Source: UBA6183 sp943372215
Lineage (GTDB): Bacteria > Bacteroidota > Bacteroidia > UKL13-3
NCBI GenBank assembly: GCA_943372215.1
Contig: CALRXU020000012.1
Location: 62,001-126,000 of the forward strand
Direction of reading: 5' to 3'
DNA length: 64,000 nucleotides
Shown: positions 38,231 to 47,582 of the stretch, piece after piece
How the letters are laid out: each line of letters opens with the position of its first letter
How positions within the stretch are numbered: position 1 is the first letter of the stretch
Notes under the pieces: generated by a model
What the model saw: only the letters and a program-made list of their open reading frames with translations
Databases searched by the model: none
Told to the model about the DNA's origin: nothing
Position numbers and translations under genes: made by a program

Positions 38231-38713
38231 ATGATTCGCGCGGCCACAACCGTTGATTTACCTGCCATCACAGCCATTTACAACCATGCTGTTGTTTATG
38301 GTATTGCCACTTTTGACACTGAACCCAAAACCATAGAAAACCGCGAACAGTGGTTTATTGAGCATGGAGAACGTTATCCCATATTGGTGATGCTTGAGCA
38401 AGATGAAGTGATTGGTTGGGCCAGTTTAACCAAATGGAGCAACAAAGCGGCTTATGATTTATCGGCTGAAATTTCTATTTATTTTACCCCGGAACATCAA
38501 GGTAAGGGTTACGGAAACCAATTGTTAAAGGCCATATTAGAAGCCGGTAGAACAGCAGGATTACACACCATTATTACACGCATTACTAAAGGGAATGAGG
38601 CCAGTATTCACTTGCACCACAAATATGGATTTGTATCCGTAGGTACTTTAAAAGAAGTGGGCAATAAATTCAATCGGTTTATTGATGTGCACTTGATGCA
38701 ACTGATGCTTTAA
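38231..38713 (+). CDS. GNAT N-acetyltransferase, phosphinothricin-acetyltransferase-like
   Basis: 160 residues. It shows the Pat-type opening IRAATTVDLPAITAIYNHAV, ATFDTEPKTIENREQWF and the acetyl-CoA loop EHQGKGYGNQLL, then KYGFVSVGTLKEVGNKF. Relatives acetylate phosphinothricin, methionine sulfone or similar amino acids in the cytoplasm. The physiological substrate here is unknown. It is 6 bases after the DUF1015 gene, so probably co-transcribed, and its end overlaps the convergent truB by 4 bases. Confidence 0.9.
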   Translation: MIRAATTVDLPAITAIYNHAVVYGIATFDTEPKTIENREQWFIEHGERYPILVMLEQDEVIGWASLTKWSNKAAYDLSAEISIYFTPEHQGKGYGNQLLKAILEAGRTAGLHTIITRITKGNEASIHLHHKYGFVSVGTLKEVGNKFNRFIDVHLMQLML

Positions 38714-39444
38714 GCAACTGGGTTTCCTGCAATCAAGGCCAAGGCTTCATCAACCGTTAGTGCATCATCTAAAGAAAAAGCTCCGCTTTTGGTGCGGCAC
38801 AAACTGCTTAAGTAAGCCCCACTGTTTAATGCTTTACCAAAATCAAAAGCCAATGATCGGATGTAAGTGCCTTTGCTGCAAACTACCCTAAAGTATATTT
38901 CAGGTAACGCTATTTTAGTAATTTCAAACTCAATAATATGAATGGGGCGTGGGGTTAATTGCACCTCCACTCCTGCCCTTGCGCTCTCATACAAACGTTT
39001 GCCATCTTGTTTAATGGCACTGTGCGCTGGTGGCAACTGCAACTGTTCTCCAACAAATGTTCGTGCAGTGTCAACAATCAATTGTTCTGTAATGTGTTCA
39101 ATAGGAAAAACCTGGTTAATCTCCGTTTCCATGTCGTAGGAAGGGCGTGTAGCTCCAATACAAAAACTCCCCGTGTATTCCTTTTCCGTGGCCATGTATT
39201 GGTCAATATTTTTGGTTTGTTTACCAATACAGATAATCAACAAACCCGTAGCCAATGGGTCTAATGTACCAGCATGCCCAACTTTAATGTTCCGTTTTTC
39301 TCCGGGAGCTAGCGTTTTGTATTGGTGCAGTTGTTGTTTTAGGTGGTAACGCAATTTGTTCACCACATCAAAACTGGTCCAGCTTAAGGGTTTGTTCAGC
39401 AATAAAACACTGCCGCTTTCTAAATTAATGGTAGCACCTTTCAA
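38710..39444 (-). CDS. truB: tRNA pseudouridine-55 synthase
   Basis: 244 residues. Catalytic Asp62 lies in VGHAGTLDPLATGLL, preceded by LLLNKPLSWTSFDVVNKLR. Further motifs are PPAHSAIKQDGKRLYE and CSKGTYIRSLAFDFG. It converts U55 to pseudouridine in the T-loop of tRNAs. It is the last gene of the ftsX-DUF3098-uppP-truB operon, with 3 bases to uppP. The C-terminal PUA region is reduced, as often in Bacteroidota. Confidence 0.96.
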   Translation of the reverse strand: MKGATINLESGSVLLLNKPLSWTSFDVVNKLRYHLKQQLHQYKTLAPGEKRNIKVGHAGTLDPLATGLLIICIGKQTKNIDQYMATEKEYTGSFCIGATRPSYDMETEINQVFPIEHITEQLIVDTARTFVGEQLQLPPAHSAIKQDGKRLYESARAGVEVQLTPRPIHIIEFEITKIALPEIYFRVVCSKGTYIRSLAFDFGKALNSGAYLSSLCRTKSGAFSLDDALTVDEALALIAGNPVA

Positions 39445-39447
39445 TGG

Positions 39448-40239
39448 CTAAACAATTTGCAACTCGTAGCCAAGTGCATACAAGATTAAAATAGCTGCTC
39501 CAAGTACAATGCGGTACCAGCCAAATACCTTAAACCCATTTTTAGTTAAGAAGCCTATAAAAGCCTTAATGGCAATAAAAGCCACTACAAAAGCCACCAC
39601 ATTGCCAATCATTAGGGTTGACATATCGGCTGAGTTAAAGCCCACTTCCTTATGGTATTTAAGCATTTTGTAAGCCGTTGCGGCAAACATGGTTGGCACA
39701 GCCAAAAAGAAAGAAAATTCTGCGGCTGCTTTGCGGGTAAGTTGTTGGCTTAACCCACCAATAATGGTGGCTGCCGAACGCGATACCCCTGGAATCATGG
39801 CCAACACTTGAAACAACCCAATTTTAAATGCGCCCTTCAATTCAACTTCGGTAACACCATTGGTTTCGTTTGATGCAAACCATTTGTCAATAAACAACAA
39901 CAACACCCCACCCAACAATAAAGACAATGCCACCACCACCACATTTTCCAGCAAGGCATCAATATAATCGCTTAACAAAAAGCCAAAAACAGCGGCAGGC
40001 AAAAAGGCAATAAATAATTTGGTGTAAAAAGAAAAGGTTTGCAAAAAGCGTTTCCAATACAACACCAGCACGCTTAATATGGCCCCAAATTGAATGGCCA
40101 CTGTAAACATTTTTACAAAATCGTTATTGGCAATGCCCATTACCGAGGAGGCAATAATCATGTGTCCGGTGGAAGAAATGGGGAGGAATTCAGTAAGTCC
40201 TTCTACAATAGCCAGCACTATTGCTTCAATAATACTCAT
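39448..40239 (-). CDS. uppP: Undecaprenyl-diphosphate phosphatase
   Basis: 263 residues with about eight membrane spans. The BacA/UppP signatures are VEGLTEFLPISSTGHMII near the N-terminus and MIPGVSRSAATIIGG in the middle. The enzyme recycles undecaprenyl diphosphate to the monophosphate carrier used for peptidoglycan and surface glycans, at the periplasmic face of the inner membrane. It lies between a DUF3098 gene (6 bases) and truB (3 bases). Confidence 0.96.
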   Translation of the reverse strand: MSIIEAIVLAIVEGLTEFLPISSTGHMIIASSVMGIANNDFVKMFTVAIQFGAILSVLVLYWKRFLQTFSFYTKLFIAFLPAAVFGFLLSDYIDALLENVVVVALSLLLGGVLLLFIDKWFASNETNGVTEVELKGAFKIGLFQVLAMIPGVSRSAATIIGGLSQQLTRKAAAEFSFFLAVPTMFAATAYKMLKYHKEVGFNSADMSTLMIGNVVAFVVAFIAIKAFIGFLTKNGFKVFGWYRIVLGAAILILYALGYELQIV

Positions 40240-40245
40240 AGGTAA

Positions 40246-40491
40246 TTATTGCTTTTTACGCATAATGGCAAACACCTCAACAATAAAACCAGCCATTACC
40301 AAAATGGGGGCTACGGTTAATTTGGTGGTGCTAAAAATATCTTCAGTGCCTGACATGAGTACAAATCCCAATGCGATTAAACAAACCCCTGCAATCATGA
40401 GCATGTAGTTTTCTTTACCGAAGATAAAGTATTGTTCCGCTTTAGGAAGGGCAGTTTTTTCTGCGGCTTTTTTTATGGTTGCTTTTTGCAT
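40246..40491 (-). CDS. DUF3098 domain membrane protein
   Basis: 81 residues with a charged N-terminus, then YFIFGKENYMLMIAGVCLIALGFVLMSG and a second hydrophobic helix (APILVMAGFIVEVFAIM) ending in basic residues. The two-TM layout and the position between ftsX and uppP match DUF3098. No function is established; co-conservation with FtsX and UppP hints at cell-envelope work. Confidence 0.87.
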   Translation of the reverse strand: MQKATIKKAAEKTALPKAEQYFIFGKENYMLMIAGVCLIALGFVLMSGTEDIFSTTKLTVAPILVMAGFIVEVFAIMRKKQ

Positions 40492-40498
40492 GTGTTCT

Positions 40499-41371
40499 TT
40501 AATATAAATCGTCTATTTTCAATTTCAGGTAATGGTTGGTGCAAATTGCGCTGCTCACCATGCTGATGATAATTCCTACAATAATAACCACAACAAACAA
40601 TATTGCAAACTGTATATTGTCGTAAAGCAGTTCAATGCCCGAAATCCAGTTTGGAATAAGGGACAATACACCGCCTAAAAGCAAACAAGCCAACAACCCA
40701 CCCAGCAAACCGTGTATTAAACTCCTGATAACAAAAGGCTTAATAATAAAACCATGGGTTGCTCCCACCATTTGCATGCTTTTAATGATAAACCTGCGTG
40801 CGTACAGGTTTAAACGTATGGTGTTATTAATTAGTACAATGGAGATGAGTAAAAACACCAAACTCATGGCAATGAGTACCATACCTATGGTATTTACATT
40901 TTTATTAAGTACCTCCAAAATATTTTTCTGGTAAATCACCTCTTGTACTTCTGGGTTTCTGCGCAACTCAATTTCCACTGTTTTTATGGCCGATTCTCCC
41001 GTGTATTTCGATTTTAAAAACAACTCAATGCTAGGCAATAATGGATTAAAACCTAAAAAGCCCACAAAATCCTGCCCAATTTCTTTGGAGAATTGCGTGG
41101 CGGCTTGCTCCTTGCTGATGTAATTGGCTGTTTTGGTAAACTCCTGTTGTTTAATGGTGTTTAATATCCTGGCAATTTCTGCCTCAGGCACTTCTTCTTT
41201 AAAGAATACTGTTAGCTGAAAATTTTCCTTGAGGTATTGTTGGAGCTTGTTTCCATTAATGAGGATTACCCCAAAAAGGCCCAGCATAAACAATACCATG
41301 GCAATGCTAATTACCGATGGCAGGTAAGAGACTTTGCGTCTTTTTTTGATGGTGGTTTCTGATTCGCTCAC
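40499..41371 (-). CDS. ftsX: Cell division protein FtsX
   Basis: 290 residues from a GTG at 41371; another GTG at 41395 would add 8 residues, and no ATG is in place. The N-terminal cytoplasmic KKRRKVSYLPSVISIAMVLF runs into TM1. A periplasmic domain follows, then three C-terminal TMs (TIGMVLIAMSLVFLLISIVLI, then LIHGLLGGLLACLLLGGVL, then FAILFVVVIIVGIIISM). With FtsE, FtsX forms an ABC-like complex that controls septal peptidoglycan hydrolases. FtsE is not in the window, which is common in Bacteroidota. Confidence 0.9.
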   Translation of the reverse strand: MSESETTIKKRRKVSYLPSVISIAMVLFMLGLFGVILINGNKLQQYLKENFQLTVFFKEEVPEAEIARILNTIKQQEFTKTANYISKEQAATQFSKEIGQDFVGFLGFNPLLPSIELFLKSKYTGESAIKTVEIELRRNPEVQEVIYQKNILEVLNKNVNTIGMVLIAMSLVFLLISIVLINNTIRLNLYARRFIIKSMQMVGATHGFIIKPFVIRSLIHGLLGGLLACLLLGGVLSLIPNWISGIELLYDNIQFAILFVVVIIVGIIISMVSSAICTNHYLKLKIDDLY

Positions 41372-41455
41372 AGCAACAATTGTTAAATGAAACACAAATG
41401 TAGCAATAAACCCCTGAAATGAATGGCAGAATACTCACATGCTGGGTGTGGATAT

Positions 41456-41493
41456 CAACAAGTTGCTATTATTAGCATACTAGCAACTTGTTG
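41456..41493 (-). other. Long perfect hairpin between secreted protein gene and ftsX
   Basis: CAACAAGTTGCTA (41456-41468) pairs perfectly with TAGCAACTTGTTG (41481-41493), giving a 13-bp stem and a 12-base loop. It lies about 30 bases after the stop of the beta-propeller gene on minus and upstream of ftsX. There is no T run, so it could be a factor-assisted terminator, an mRNA 3' end stabiliser or a regulator site. Confidence 0.55.
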
Positions 41494-41525
41494 GAACAAC
41501 TATACCAATGGTAACCTGATGTGAT

Positions 41526-43250
41526 TTATTCTTTAATAAACTTATGGCTGCCGTAAGTTGTTCTTAAAAAATAGATACCCGGGGCATACTCGCTAACGTC
41601 AATGGTTTGGCTAGTTGTTTCACTAAAACTACCCATCAATTTTCCGGTTATGGAATAAACTTCCACAGCAGCAGGTTTAGTTAAGTTTACAGTAAGCTGC
41701 TGACTGGCAGGGTTTGGATATATTTTCACCTCATTTATTTTGGTTTCACGTAAACCAACCCCAATATTTTGGTTCCATCTAAATAAGAACATATTACTCC
41801 AACCATTAGAACCTGCAAGTAAGTAATCATTACTTCCCGGATCTACATCAATTGTTCCAATGAAACTTCCTGTTACAAAAACGTCACCATTGCTAGTTAC
41901 GCTTATTGCCTCTCCCACATCGTTTGATGTTGCACCTAACCTTTTCGCCCACATATAATTGCCTAAAGAATCAAGCATGGAGATAAAAGCATCTTGAAAA
42001 GGTGATGAAGCAGAATTATTAGCAACTAAATCGACCGAATCCGACCCTGGATCAAAATCTACCTCTCCAATAAAAGACCCAGTTGTATATACATTTTTAT
42101 TGCCATCAACCGCAATGGCCCTAGCACCGCTAAAATTCAATCCACCCATGCTTTTGGCCCAAACGAAATTGCCATTGGCATCCAACTTTGTGATAAAAAC
42201 ATTATCTGCAGTTAAATCAACTGTACTTAAGTAGTAGGTATTCACCCCCGGATCAAAATCAGTGATTCTACGATAGTATCCAGTAATATACACCCCTTTA
42301 TCATGATCTAAAGCAAGCCCTGAGCTAACCGTGAGTGATAAATAAGGCATTGTAGTTGTTGTTGCTCCAAAGTGCTTTGCCCATAAATATTGTCCGTCAG
42401 TGTTTAATTTGCACACATAAGTATCACTTGAACCTTTTGAGCTGAAGCCAATTGAACCACCCACGGTTAAGTTGAAATTAATAGTCCCTCGGAAAACTCC
42501 TGTGATATAGATATCACCAGATTGATCTATTTGTAAATCAGTACAGCCATCATCAGCCACATCCCCTATTTGATTAACCCATGCAAAATCGCCACTATTG
42601 GTTAATTTCAAGACAAACGCATCTAACATCCCATTAGGAGTTAAATTATTAACCGATGTCCCTGGATTAAAGTCTACAGTGCCATTAATAAATGATCCAG
42701 AAATAAAAATATTATTGTTCCCATCTAAAGTAATAGATCGTGGAATACAACTTGCATTAAGGCCACCTATTTGTTTAGCCCATAAAAAATTACCAGACGC
42801 ATCCAATTTTAAGATAAACGCATCTCGACTACCCACTGCCGTGAGATTAACAACCCCTGCTCCTGGGTCAAAGTCACAAGTACTCTTAAATTCACCTGTT
42901 ACATATACATTGCCTGCATTATCAACCGCAATATCTATCACCGCACTTTGGTCGGTAATTCCAGAATTTACTGCCCTTACCCAAAGTACTTCCCCTGTTC
43001 GATTTAATTTGCTAATGATGTAACTTGATGAGGTATCAGAGACAAAATTGAAGGTATCTTTTCCACTAATAAAAGTAACCGTTCCCCGAACAGAACCTCC
43101 GGCATACACGTTTTTATTACCATCAAGCTTAATATCCTGACCAAAAGAATGATGATTTGTTGTTACCTTATTTGCCCATTTAAACTCCTGTGCAAACAAC
43201 AATTGAGAAATGTTTAAGGTAATGATTAGTAAAATGTACTTGGTTTTCAT
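41526..43250 (-). CDS. Secreted SBBP-type beta-propeller protein with T9SS sorting domain
   Basis: 574 residues. A signal peptide (YILLIITLNISQLLFAQ) is followed by about eight repeats of an SBBP-like unit, for example NVYVTGEFKSTCDFDPGAG, NIFISGSFINGTVDFNPGT and DIYITGVFRGTINFNL, each with an FVWAK- or FLWAK-type strand. A type A sorting domain closes the protein (KIYPNPASQQLTVNLTKP through APGIYFLRTTYGSHKFI). It is probably exported by T9SS and anchored or released at the surface. Function is unknown; propellers of this kind often bind ligands or metals. Confidence 0.88.
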   Translation of the reverse strand: MKTKYILLIITLNISQLLFAQEFKWANKVTTNHHSFGQDIKLDGNKNVYAGGSVRGTVTFISGKDTFNFVSDTSSSYIISKLNRTGEVLWVRAVNSGITDQSAVIDIAVDNAGNVYVTGEFKSTCDFDPGAGVVNLTAVGSRDAFILKLDASGNFLWAKQIGGLNASCIPRSITLDGNNNIFISGSFINGTVDFNPGTSVNNLTPNGMLDAFVLKLTNSGDFAWVNQIGDVADDGCTDLQIDQSGDIYITGVFRGTINFNLTVGGSIGFSSKGSSDTYVCKLNTDGQYLWAKHFGATTTTMPYLSLTVSSGLALDHDKGVYITGYYRRITDFDPGVNTYYLSTVDLTADNVFITKLDANGNFVWAKSMGGLNFSGARAIAVDGNKNVYTTGSFIGEVDFDPGSDSVDLVANNSASSPFQDAFISMLDSLGNYMWAKRLGATSNDVGEAISVTSNGDVFVTGSFIGTIDVDPGSNDYLLAGSNGWSNMFLFRWNQNIGVGLRETKINEVKIYPNPASQQLTVNLTKPAAVEVYSITGKLMGSFSETTSQTIDVSEYAPGIYFLRTTYGSHKFIKE

Positions 43251-43347
43251 AATGATAAATTGGTTATAAAGTTAGCTATAAATTCACCAACAATATACTT
43301 CATCTTACGTTAAAATCAAAATTTATTTATCTGAACTATAAGAAATA

Positions 43348-44454
43348 TCATGACTGATACAACACCCTCAATTGTTCCATCAACAACGGGGTTTCAAAAT
43401 GGTGCAATTGTTGTTGTATTTTTTCTTTACTGATGGGCTGTTGGTATGCTTGTAACAAGGTATTGGCAAATGTGGTTTCGTTATTGGGTTCAACATAATA
43501 CACGGCCTCTCCGCCTACTTCAACCAAGCTGGATGTTTTGGCCACCACGGCTGTGGCTCCGCTGCGCAGGGCTTCCAATACGGGTATGCCAAATCCTTCA
43601 AACTCGCTGGCGTACACCACCACTTTGGCCAAACGGTAAAATGCCGGAAAATCAGCAAATGAAGCCCCTTCAATAAACCGTACTTTTTGCTGCAATTGGT
43701 ATTCGTTTACATATTTGTGCAATTGCAACGCATAAGGCGTTTGTTTGCCCACAAATACCAAGGTGTTGTTTAACCCTGATTGGTGAAAGGCTTTTAATAC
43801 ATTGAGCTGTTTTTTACGTGCTTCAATGGTGCCTACACACAAGATAAAATCCTGCGGCAATTGGTATTTAGCAGCTTGTTGCAACAGGGTTTCTTTGCTG
43901 CGCGCTTCGCTAAATTGCGGGGCGCAATTTTGGTAAACCACGGCCAGTCTTGCGGTGGGTTGCTGGTAATAGGTTTGTACATCAGCAGCGGTTTGTTTGC
44001 TGGCGGCTACAATCACATCAGCATCTAAACAGGCTTGTTTAAATTTGGCATTGTAAATCCTGCGGTCAATGGGTTTGTAATATTGCGGATAACGCAAAAA
44101 AATTAAATCGTGTATGGTTACCAGTTTTTTGCCCTTAAATTTATTGATATTGGTGGGCAACTCGTTACTCAACCCATGGTAAACATCAACTCCCAGCTTG
44201 TTTAATAGCCCTGTAATGGCCGTGCTTCGCCACAATGCCTGAAACGTTTTGCCCCAAATTTGCTGCGGGGTAATGATGGTGGCATTTTTATAGGTAGCAA
44301 ACAGCCCAGCAAATTCGGGCTTAATTTTGGGTGTAAATAAATAAAAGGTATCGTTGGGGAATTGTTGCAACATGCCCTCAATTACAAAGCGGGAGTAGTT
44401 GCCTAATCCTGTTTGGTTGTTAAAAGCACGTTTGGCATCAAACCCTATTTTCAT
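43348..44454 (-). CDS. Glycosyltransferase family 4
   Basis: 368 residues with the GT-B, GT4 layout. The N-terminal motif is GLGNYSRFVIEGML, then VTIHDLIFLRYPQYY. The C-terminal domain has FILCVGTIEARKKQLNVLKAF, VRFIEGASFADFPAFYRLA and the EX7E-type motif EGFGIPVLEALRSG. It resembles mannosyltransferases acting on lipid-linked or envelope glycans. It lies 3 bases after dapD and away from the main polysaccharide operon, so it may serve another glycan. Confidence 0.92.
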   Translation of the reverse strand: MKIGFDAKRAFNNQTGLGNYSRFVIEGMLQQFPNDTFYLFTPKIKPEFAGLFATYKNATIITPQQIWGKTFQALWRSTAITGLLNKLGVDVYHGLSNELPTNINKFKGKKLVTIHDLIFLRYPQYYKPIDRRIYNAKFKQACLDADVIVAASKQTAADVQTYYQQPTARLAVVYQNCAPQFSEARSKETLLQQAAKYQLPQDFILCVGTIEARKKQLNVLKAFHQSGLNNTLVFVGKQTPYALQLHKYVNEYQLQQKVRFIEGASFADFPAFYRLAKVVVYASEFEGFGIPVLEALRSGATAVVAKTSSLVEVGGEAVYYVEPNNETTFANTLLQAYQQPISKEKIQQQLHHFETPLLMEQLRVLYQS

Positions 44455-44457
44455 GAA

Positions 44458-45270
44458 CTACACAGCAACGTTATGTTCCCTTAACGAGTCGTTGAGGGAG
44501 GTTTTTTTATCGGTTGATTCTTTGCGTTGGCCAATGATTAAGGCACAAGGCACTTGAAAATCTCCGGCAGGAAATTGTTTGGTGTACGTACCAGGAATTA
44601 CCACGCTTCTGGCTGGCACCACTCCTTTGTACTCCACGGGTTCTTTTCCGGTTACATCAATAATTTTGGTGCTCATGGTTAAGGTAACGCCAGCACCCAG
44701 CACTGCTTCACGCTCCACACGCACCCCTTCCACCACAATACAACGCGAGCCAATAAAGGCATGGTCTTCAATAATTACAGGAGCAGCTTGCACGGGTTCA
44801 AGCACCCCTCCTATACCTACGCCACCACTTAAATGCACATGTTTGCCAATTTGGGCGCAACTGCCCACGGTGGCCCAAGTATCAACCATGGTTCCTTCAT
44901 CAACATAAGCCCCTATGTTTACGTAACTCGGCATTAAAATTACCCCCATTTGCAAAAATGAGCCATAACGGGCAACGGCATGTGGCACCACACGCACCCC
45001 TTGGGCTGCATAGTTGTTTTTCAACTTCATTTTATCATGAAACTCAAAAGGCCCTACTTCAATGGTTTCCATTTGCTGAATGGGGAAATACATAATCACG
45101 GCTTTTTTCACCCAATCATTCACCACCCAACCTTTGCTGGTTGGCTCGGCAGCACGCAATTTGCCTTTATCCAACAAATCAATTACTTCTCTAATATTTT
45201 TCTGTGCCACACTTTTTTTAAGCAATGTGCGGTCTTCCCAAGCCTCTTCAATTACTTTTTGTAAACTCAT
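44458..45270 (-). CDS. dapD: Tetrahydrodipicolinate N-succinyltransferase
   Basis: 270 residues, full length. It has an N-terminal helical part (LQKVIEEAWEDRTLLKK), then a left-handed beta-helix with VRVVPHAVARYGSFLQ, MPSYVNIGAYVDEGTMVDTW, GGVGIGGVLEPVQAAPVII and ending GDFQVPCALIIGQRKESTD. The enzyme transfers succinyl from succinyl-CoA in the lysine/meso-diaminopimelate pathway in the cytoplasm. The motifs are near invariant. Confidence 0.96.
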   Translation of the reverse strand: MSLQKVIEEAWEDRTLLKKSVAQKNIREVIDLLDKGKLRAAEPTSKGWVVNDWVKKAVIMYFPIQQMETIEVGPFEFHDKMKLKNNYAAQGVRVVPHAVARYGSFLQMGVILMPSYVNIGAYVDEGTMVDTWATVGSCAQIGKHVHLSGGVGIGGVLEPVQAAPVIIEDHAFIGSRCIVVEGVRVEREAVLGAGVTLTMSTKIIDVTGKEPVEYKGVVPARSVVIPGTYTKQFPAGDFQVPCALIIGQRKESTDKKTSLNDSLREHNVAV

Positions 45271-45406
45271 GTTTAAAATCCAGTTGAATGTTGCGGTAAA
45301 ATTAATATTAACTCTTGTTTACGCAACACCCAACTTATAAAGTATTAAAAATATAGCTTAAACTTGCATCTGCTTATTGCTCACTTAATCGTGTAATGTA
45401 AATCAA

Positions 45407-46939
45407 ATGAGAATTAGATCGCCCAGAAAACCCAAGTTAATTGAACGCCTTGCTACCCGAAATGATTTTAGCGAAATTATTAAGTTGTCTAAAATCTGTT
45501 TCCCTGATGCTGAACCTTGGACGGAAGAAATGCTGGAGAGCCAATACAAAATTTTTAGTGATGGCATGCAGGTAATTGAGTATGAAGGAGAAATTGTAGG
45601 ATCAGCCAGCAGCTTAATTATTAGCTGGGATGAGTATGATGATGACCACACCTGGAAAGAGATTTGCGACAATGGCTACATTACCAACCACGATGAGGAG
45701 GGTGATACCCTTTATGGCATTGAGGTGATGGTTCACCCAGACTACCAAGGGTTAAAAATTGGCAGGCGTTTGTATGATATGCGCAGGCAAATTTGCGTGG
45801 ATAAAAACCTGAAATCAATTTTAATTGGAGGCCGTTTGCCCAATTATCACAAGCACTCCAGCAAGTTTGGGGTGCGTGCTTATGTAAAACGGGTAATTGA
45901 AAAAAAGATTAAGGACCCCGTGCTTACTTTTCAGCTTTCGCAGGGTTTTACCATACAGCGCATTATTAAAGATTATTTGCCTGATGATATTGACAGTGAA
46001 GGATACGCCACTTTACTGGAATGGATTAACTTGGATTACATCCCTGAAACCCGCGAAAGAAGTGTGTTGATGAAAAAAGTGCGGGTATGTTGCATCCAAT
46101 ATGAGTTGAGAAAGATTAAATCGTTTAAGGAATTTGCCCAGCAGTGCGAGTATTTTACGGATGTGGCCAGCAATTACAAAAGTGATTTTGCCTTGTTTCC
46201 TGAATTGTTTACCACGCAATTGCTTTCGTTACATGAGTACAAAAGCATGAGCCCGGAGGATAGTATCCGTAAAATTGATGAATATACAGAGGATTATGTG
46301 CAGTTGTTTTCGCGCCTAAGCATGGAGTACAACATTAACATTATTGCGGGAACACACTTGCAGGTTGAAGGCGATAATTTGTACAATGTAAGCTACTTGT
46401 TTAAACGGGATGGCACGTATGAGAAACAATACAAAATTCACATTACCAGCAATGAGGCCAAGTGGTGGGGTGTAAAACCGGGTAATGAAATTAAGGTGTT
46501 TAATACCGATTGTGGCAAAGTGGCCATTAATGTTTGTTATGATGTGGAGTTTCCTGAGTTGGCTAGAATAGCTTGCCAAAAAGGGGCTAAAATATTGTTT
46601 GTGCCATTTAGCACTGACGAAAAACATGGCCACCTGCGGGTGAAAATTTGCGCCCAAAGCCGTGCGGTGGAAAACCAGATTTTTGTAGCCACCGCAGGTA
46701 CTATTGGTAACATTCCATCGGTTGATAACATGGACATTAACTATGCCCAATCAGGGATTTATACCCCTAGTGATTTTAGTTTTCCGCCTGATGCCATTGC
46801 CGGAGAGTGCAGCACCAACATTGAAACGGTGGTGATTGCAGATTTGGATTTGGCGGCCATTGAGCGGGCCAGAAACACCGGAACGGTGTTAAATTGGAAA
46901 GACAGAAGGCTGGATATGTACGAGGTACAGGAAAAATAA
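45407..46939 (+). CDS. GNAT acetyltransferase fused to carbon-nitrogen hydrolase
   Basis: 510 residues and two domains. Residues 15-210 are GNAT-like, with MVHPDYQGLKIGRRLYDMRR as the acetyl-CoA loop. Residues 224-500 are a nitrilase-superfamily hydrolase with the Glu-Lys-Cys triad: Glu in FALFPELFTTQ, Lys in EKQYKIHIT and Cys in VAINVCYDVEFPELA. The fusion is known in Bacteroidota and other bacteria, but its substrate is not. A link between amide hydrolysis and acyl transfer is likely. The two domains are in one uninterrupted frame. It is divergent from dapD. Confidence 0.92.
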   Translation: MRIRSPRKPKLIERLATRNDFSEIIKLSKICFPDAEPWTEEMLESQYKIFSDGMQVIEYEGEIVGSASSLIISWDEYDDDHTWKEICDNGYITNHDEEGDTLYGIEVMVHPDYQGLKIGRRLYDMRRQICVDKNLKSILIGGRLPNYHKHSSKFGVRAYVKRVIEKKIKDPVLTFQLSQGFTIQRIIKDYLPDDIDSEGYATLLEWINLDYIPETRERSVLMKKVRVCCIQYELRKIKSFKEFAQQCEYFTDVASNYKSDFALFPELFTTQLLSLHEYKSMSPEDSIRKIDEYTEDYVQLFSRLSMEYNINIIAGTHLQVEGDNLYNVSYLFKRDGTYEKQYKIHITSNEAKWWGVKPGNEIKVFNTDCGKVAINVCYDVEFPELARIACQKGAKILFVPFSTDEKHGHLRVKICAQSRAVENQIFVATAGTIGNIPSVDNMDINYAQSGIYTPSDFSFPPDAIAGECSTNIETVVIADLDLAAIERARNTGTVLNWKDRRLDMYEVQEK

Positions 46940-47137
46940 CAACTGTTTACAATAATTTAAAATACAGCCACTTGGTAAGTAAAAACCGTGTTTTAGCCAA
47001 TGTTTACGGGACACACTGCAATATTCCACCACAAATTGATGGAAAAATAACCGTTAATATTTACTTTATTTTTTAAAAGCTATTGTTTTTCAGATTTAAA
47101 CCCCATCTTCGTAAGGTATTTATAATTTATTTTTTAC

Positions 47138-47524
47138 ATGAAAATTTACGTTGGTAATCTCTCATATAATTTGAGCGAGAACGATTTAAAAGACGTCTTT
47201 ACACCTTATGGTGAAGTAACCTCAGTTAAGATTATGACTGACAAATTCACTGGTCGCAGCAAAGGTTTTGCTTTTGTTGAAATGCCTAACGATGCTGAAG
47301 CAAACAACGCCATTAATGGCTTAAACAATGTTGAAGTTGCACAACGCAGCATTAAAGTGAACGAAGCACGCGAGCGTACTTTCGATGAAAACCGTCCCCG
47401 CTCTGGTGGTGGTGGAGGTTACAATCGTGGTGGTGGCGGAGGAGACCGTGGTGGTTACAACCGTGGTGGAGACCGTGGCGGCTACAACAGAGGTGGTAAT
47501 GGCGGTGGCGGAGATCGTTACTAG
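47138..47524 (+). CDS. RRM RNA-binding protein with Gly/Arg-rich tail
   Basis: 128 residues. One RNA-recognition motif covers residues 1-80, with RNP2 as KIYVGNLSY (2-10) and RNP1 as SKGFAFVEM (41-49). The tail (about 89-126) is RGG-like, with repeats of RGGYNRGG. Such proteins in Bacteroidota and Cyanobacteria are cold- or stress-responsive RNA binders, perhaps RNA chaperones. The 5' untranslated region is AT-rich and may be long. A terminator follows the stop. Confidence 0.94.
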   Translation: MKIYVGNLSYNLSENDLKDVFTPYGEVTSVKIMTDKFTGRSKGFAFVEMPNDAEANNAINGLNNVEVAQRSIKVNEARERTFDENRPRSGGGGGYNRGGGGGDRGGYNRGGDRGGYNRGGNGGGGDRY

Positions 47525-47551
47525 TTAGTTACACAGCTTTTAAACCCATTT

Positions 47552-47582
47552 AAGTCCGGCTCTTTGAGTCGGACTTTTTTTG
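47552..47582 (+). terminator. Intrinsic terminator after the RRM gene
   Basis: AAGTCCG-G-CTC and GAG-T-CGGACTT form an 11-bp stem (one G-T pair) with a TTT loop, followed by a run of T. It lies 28 bases after the stop and forms the left border of the accessory island. Confidence 0.85.

Noticed and set aside
42598..43023. 141-codon open frame on plus
   Set aside because: It is antisense to the repetitive beta-propeller gene, and its apparent repeats are just the complement of those repeats.
46894..47076. 60-codon open frame at the end of the GNAT-nitrilase gene
   Set aside because: It overlaps the gene's C-terminus in another frame, and its composition is that of AT-rich intergenic DNA.
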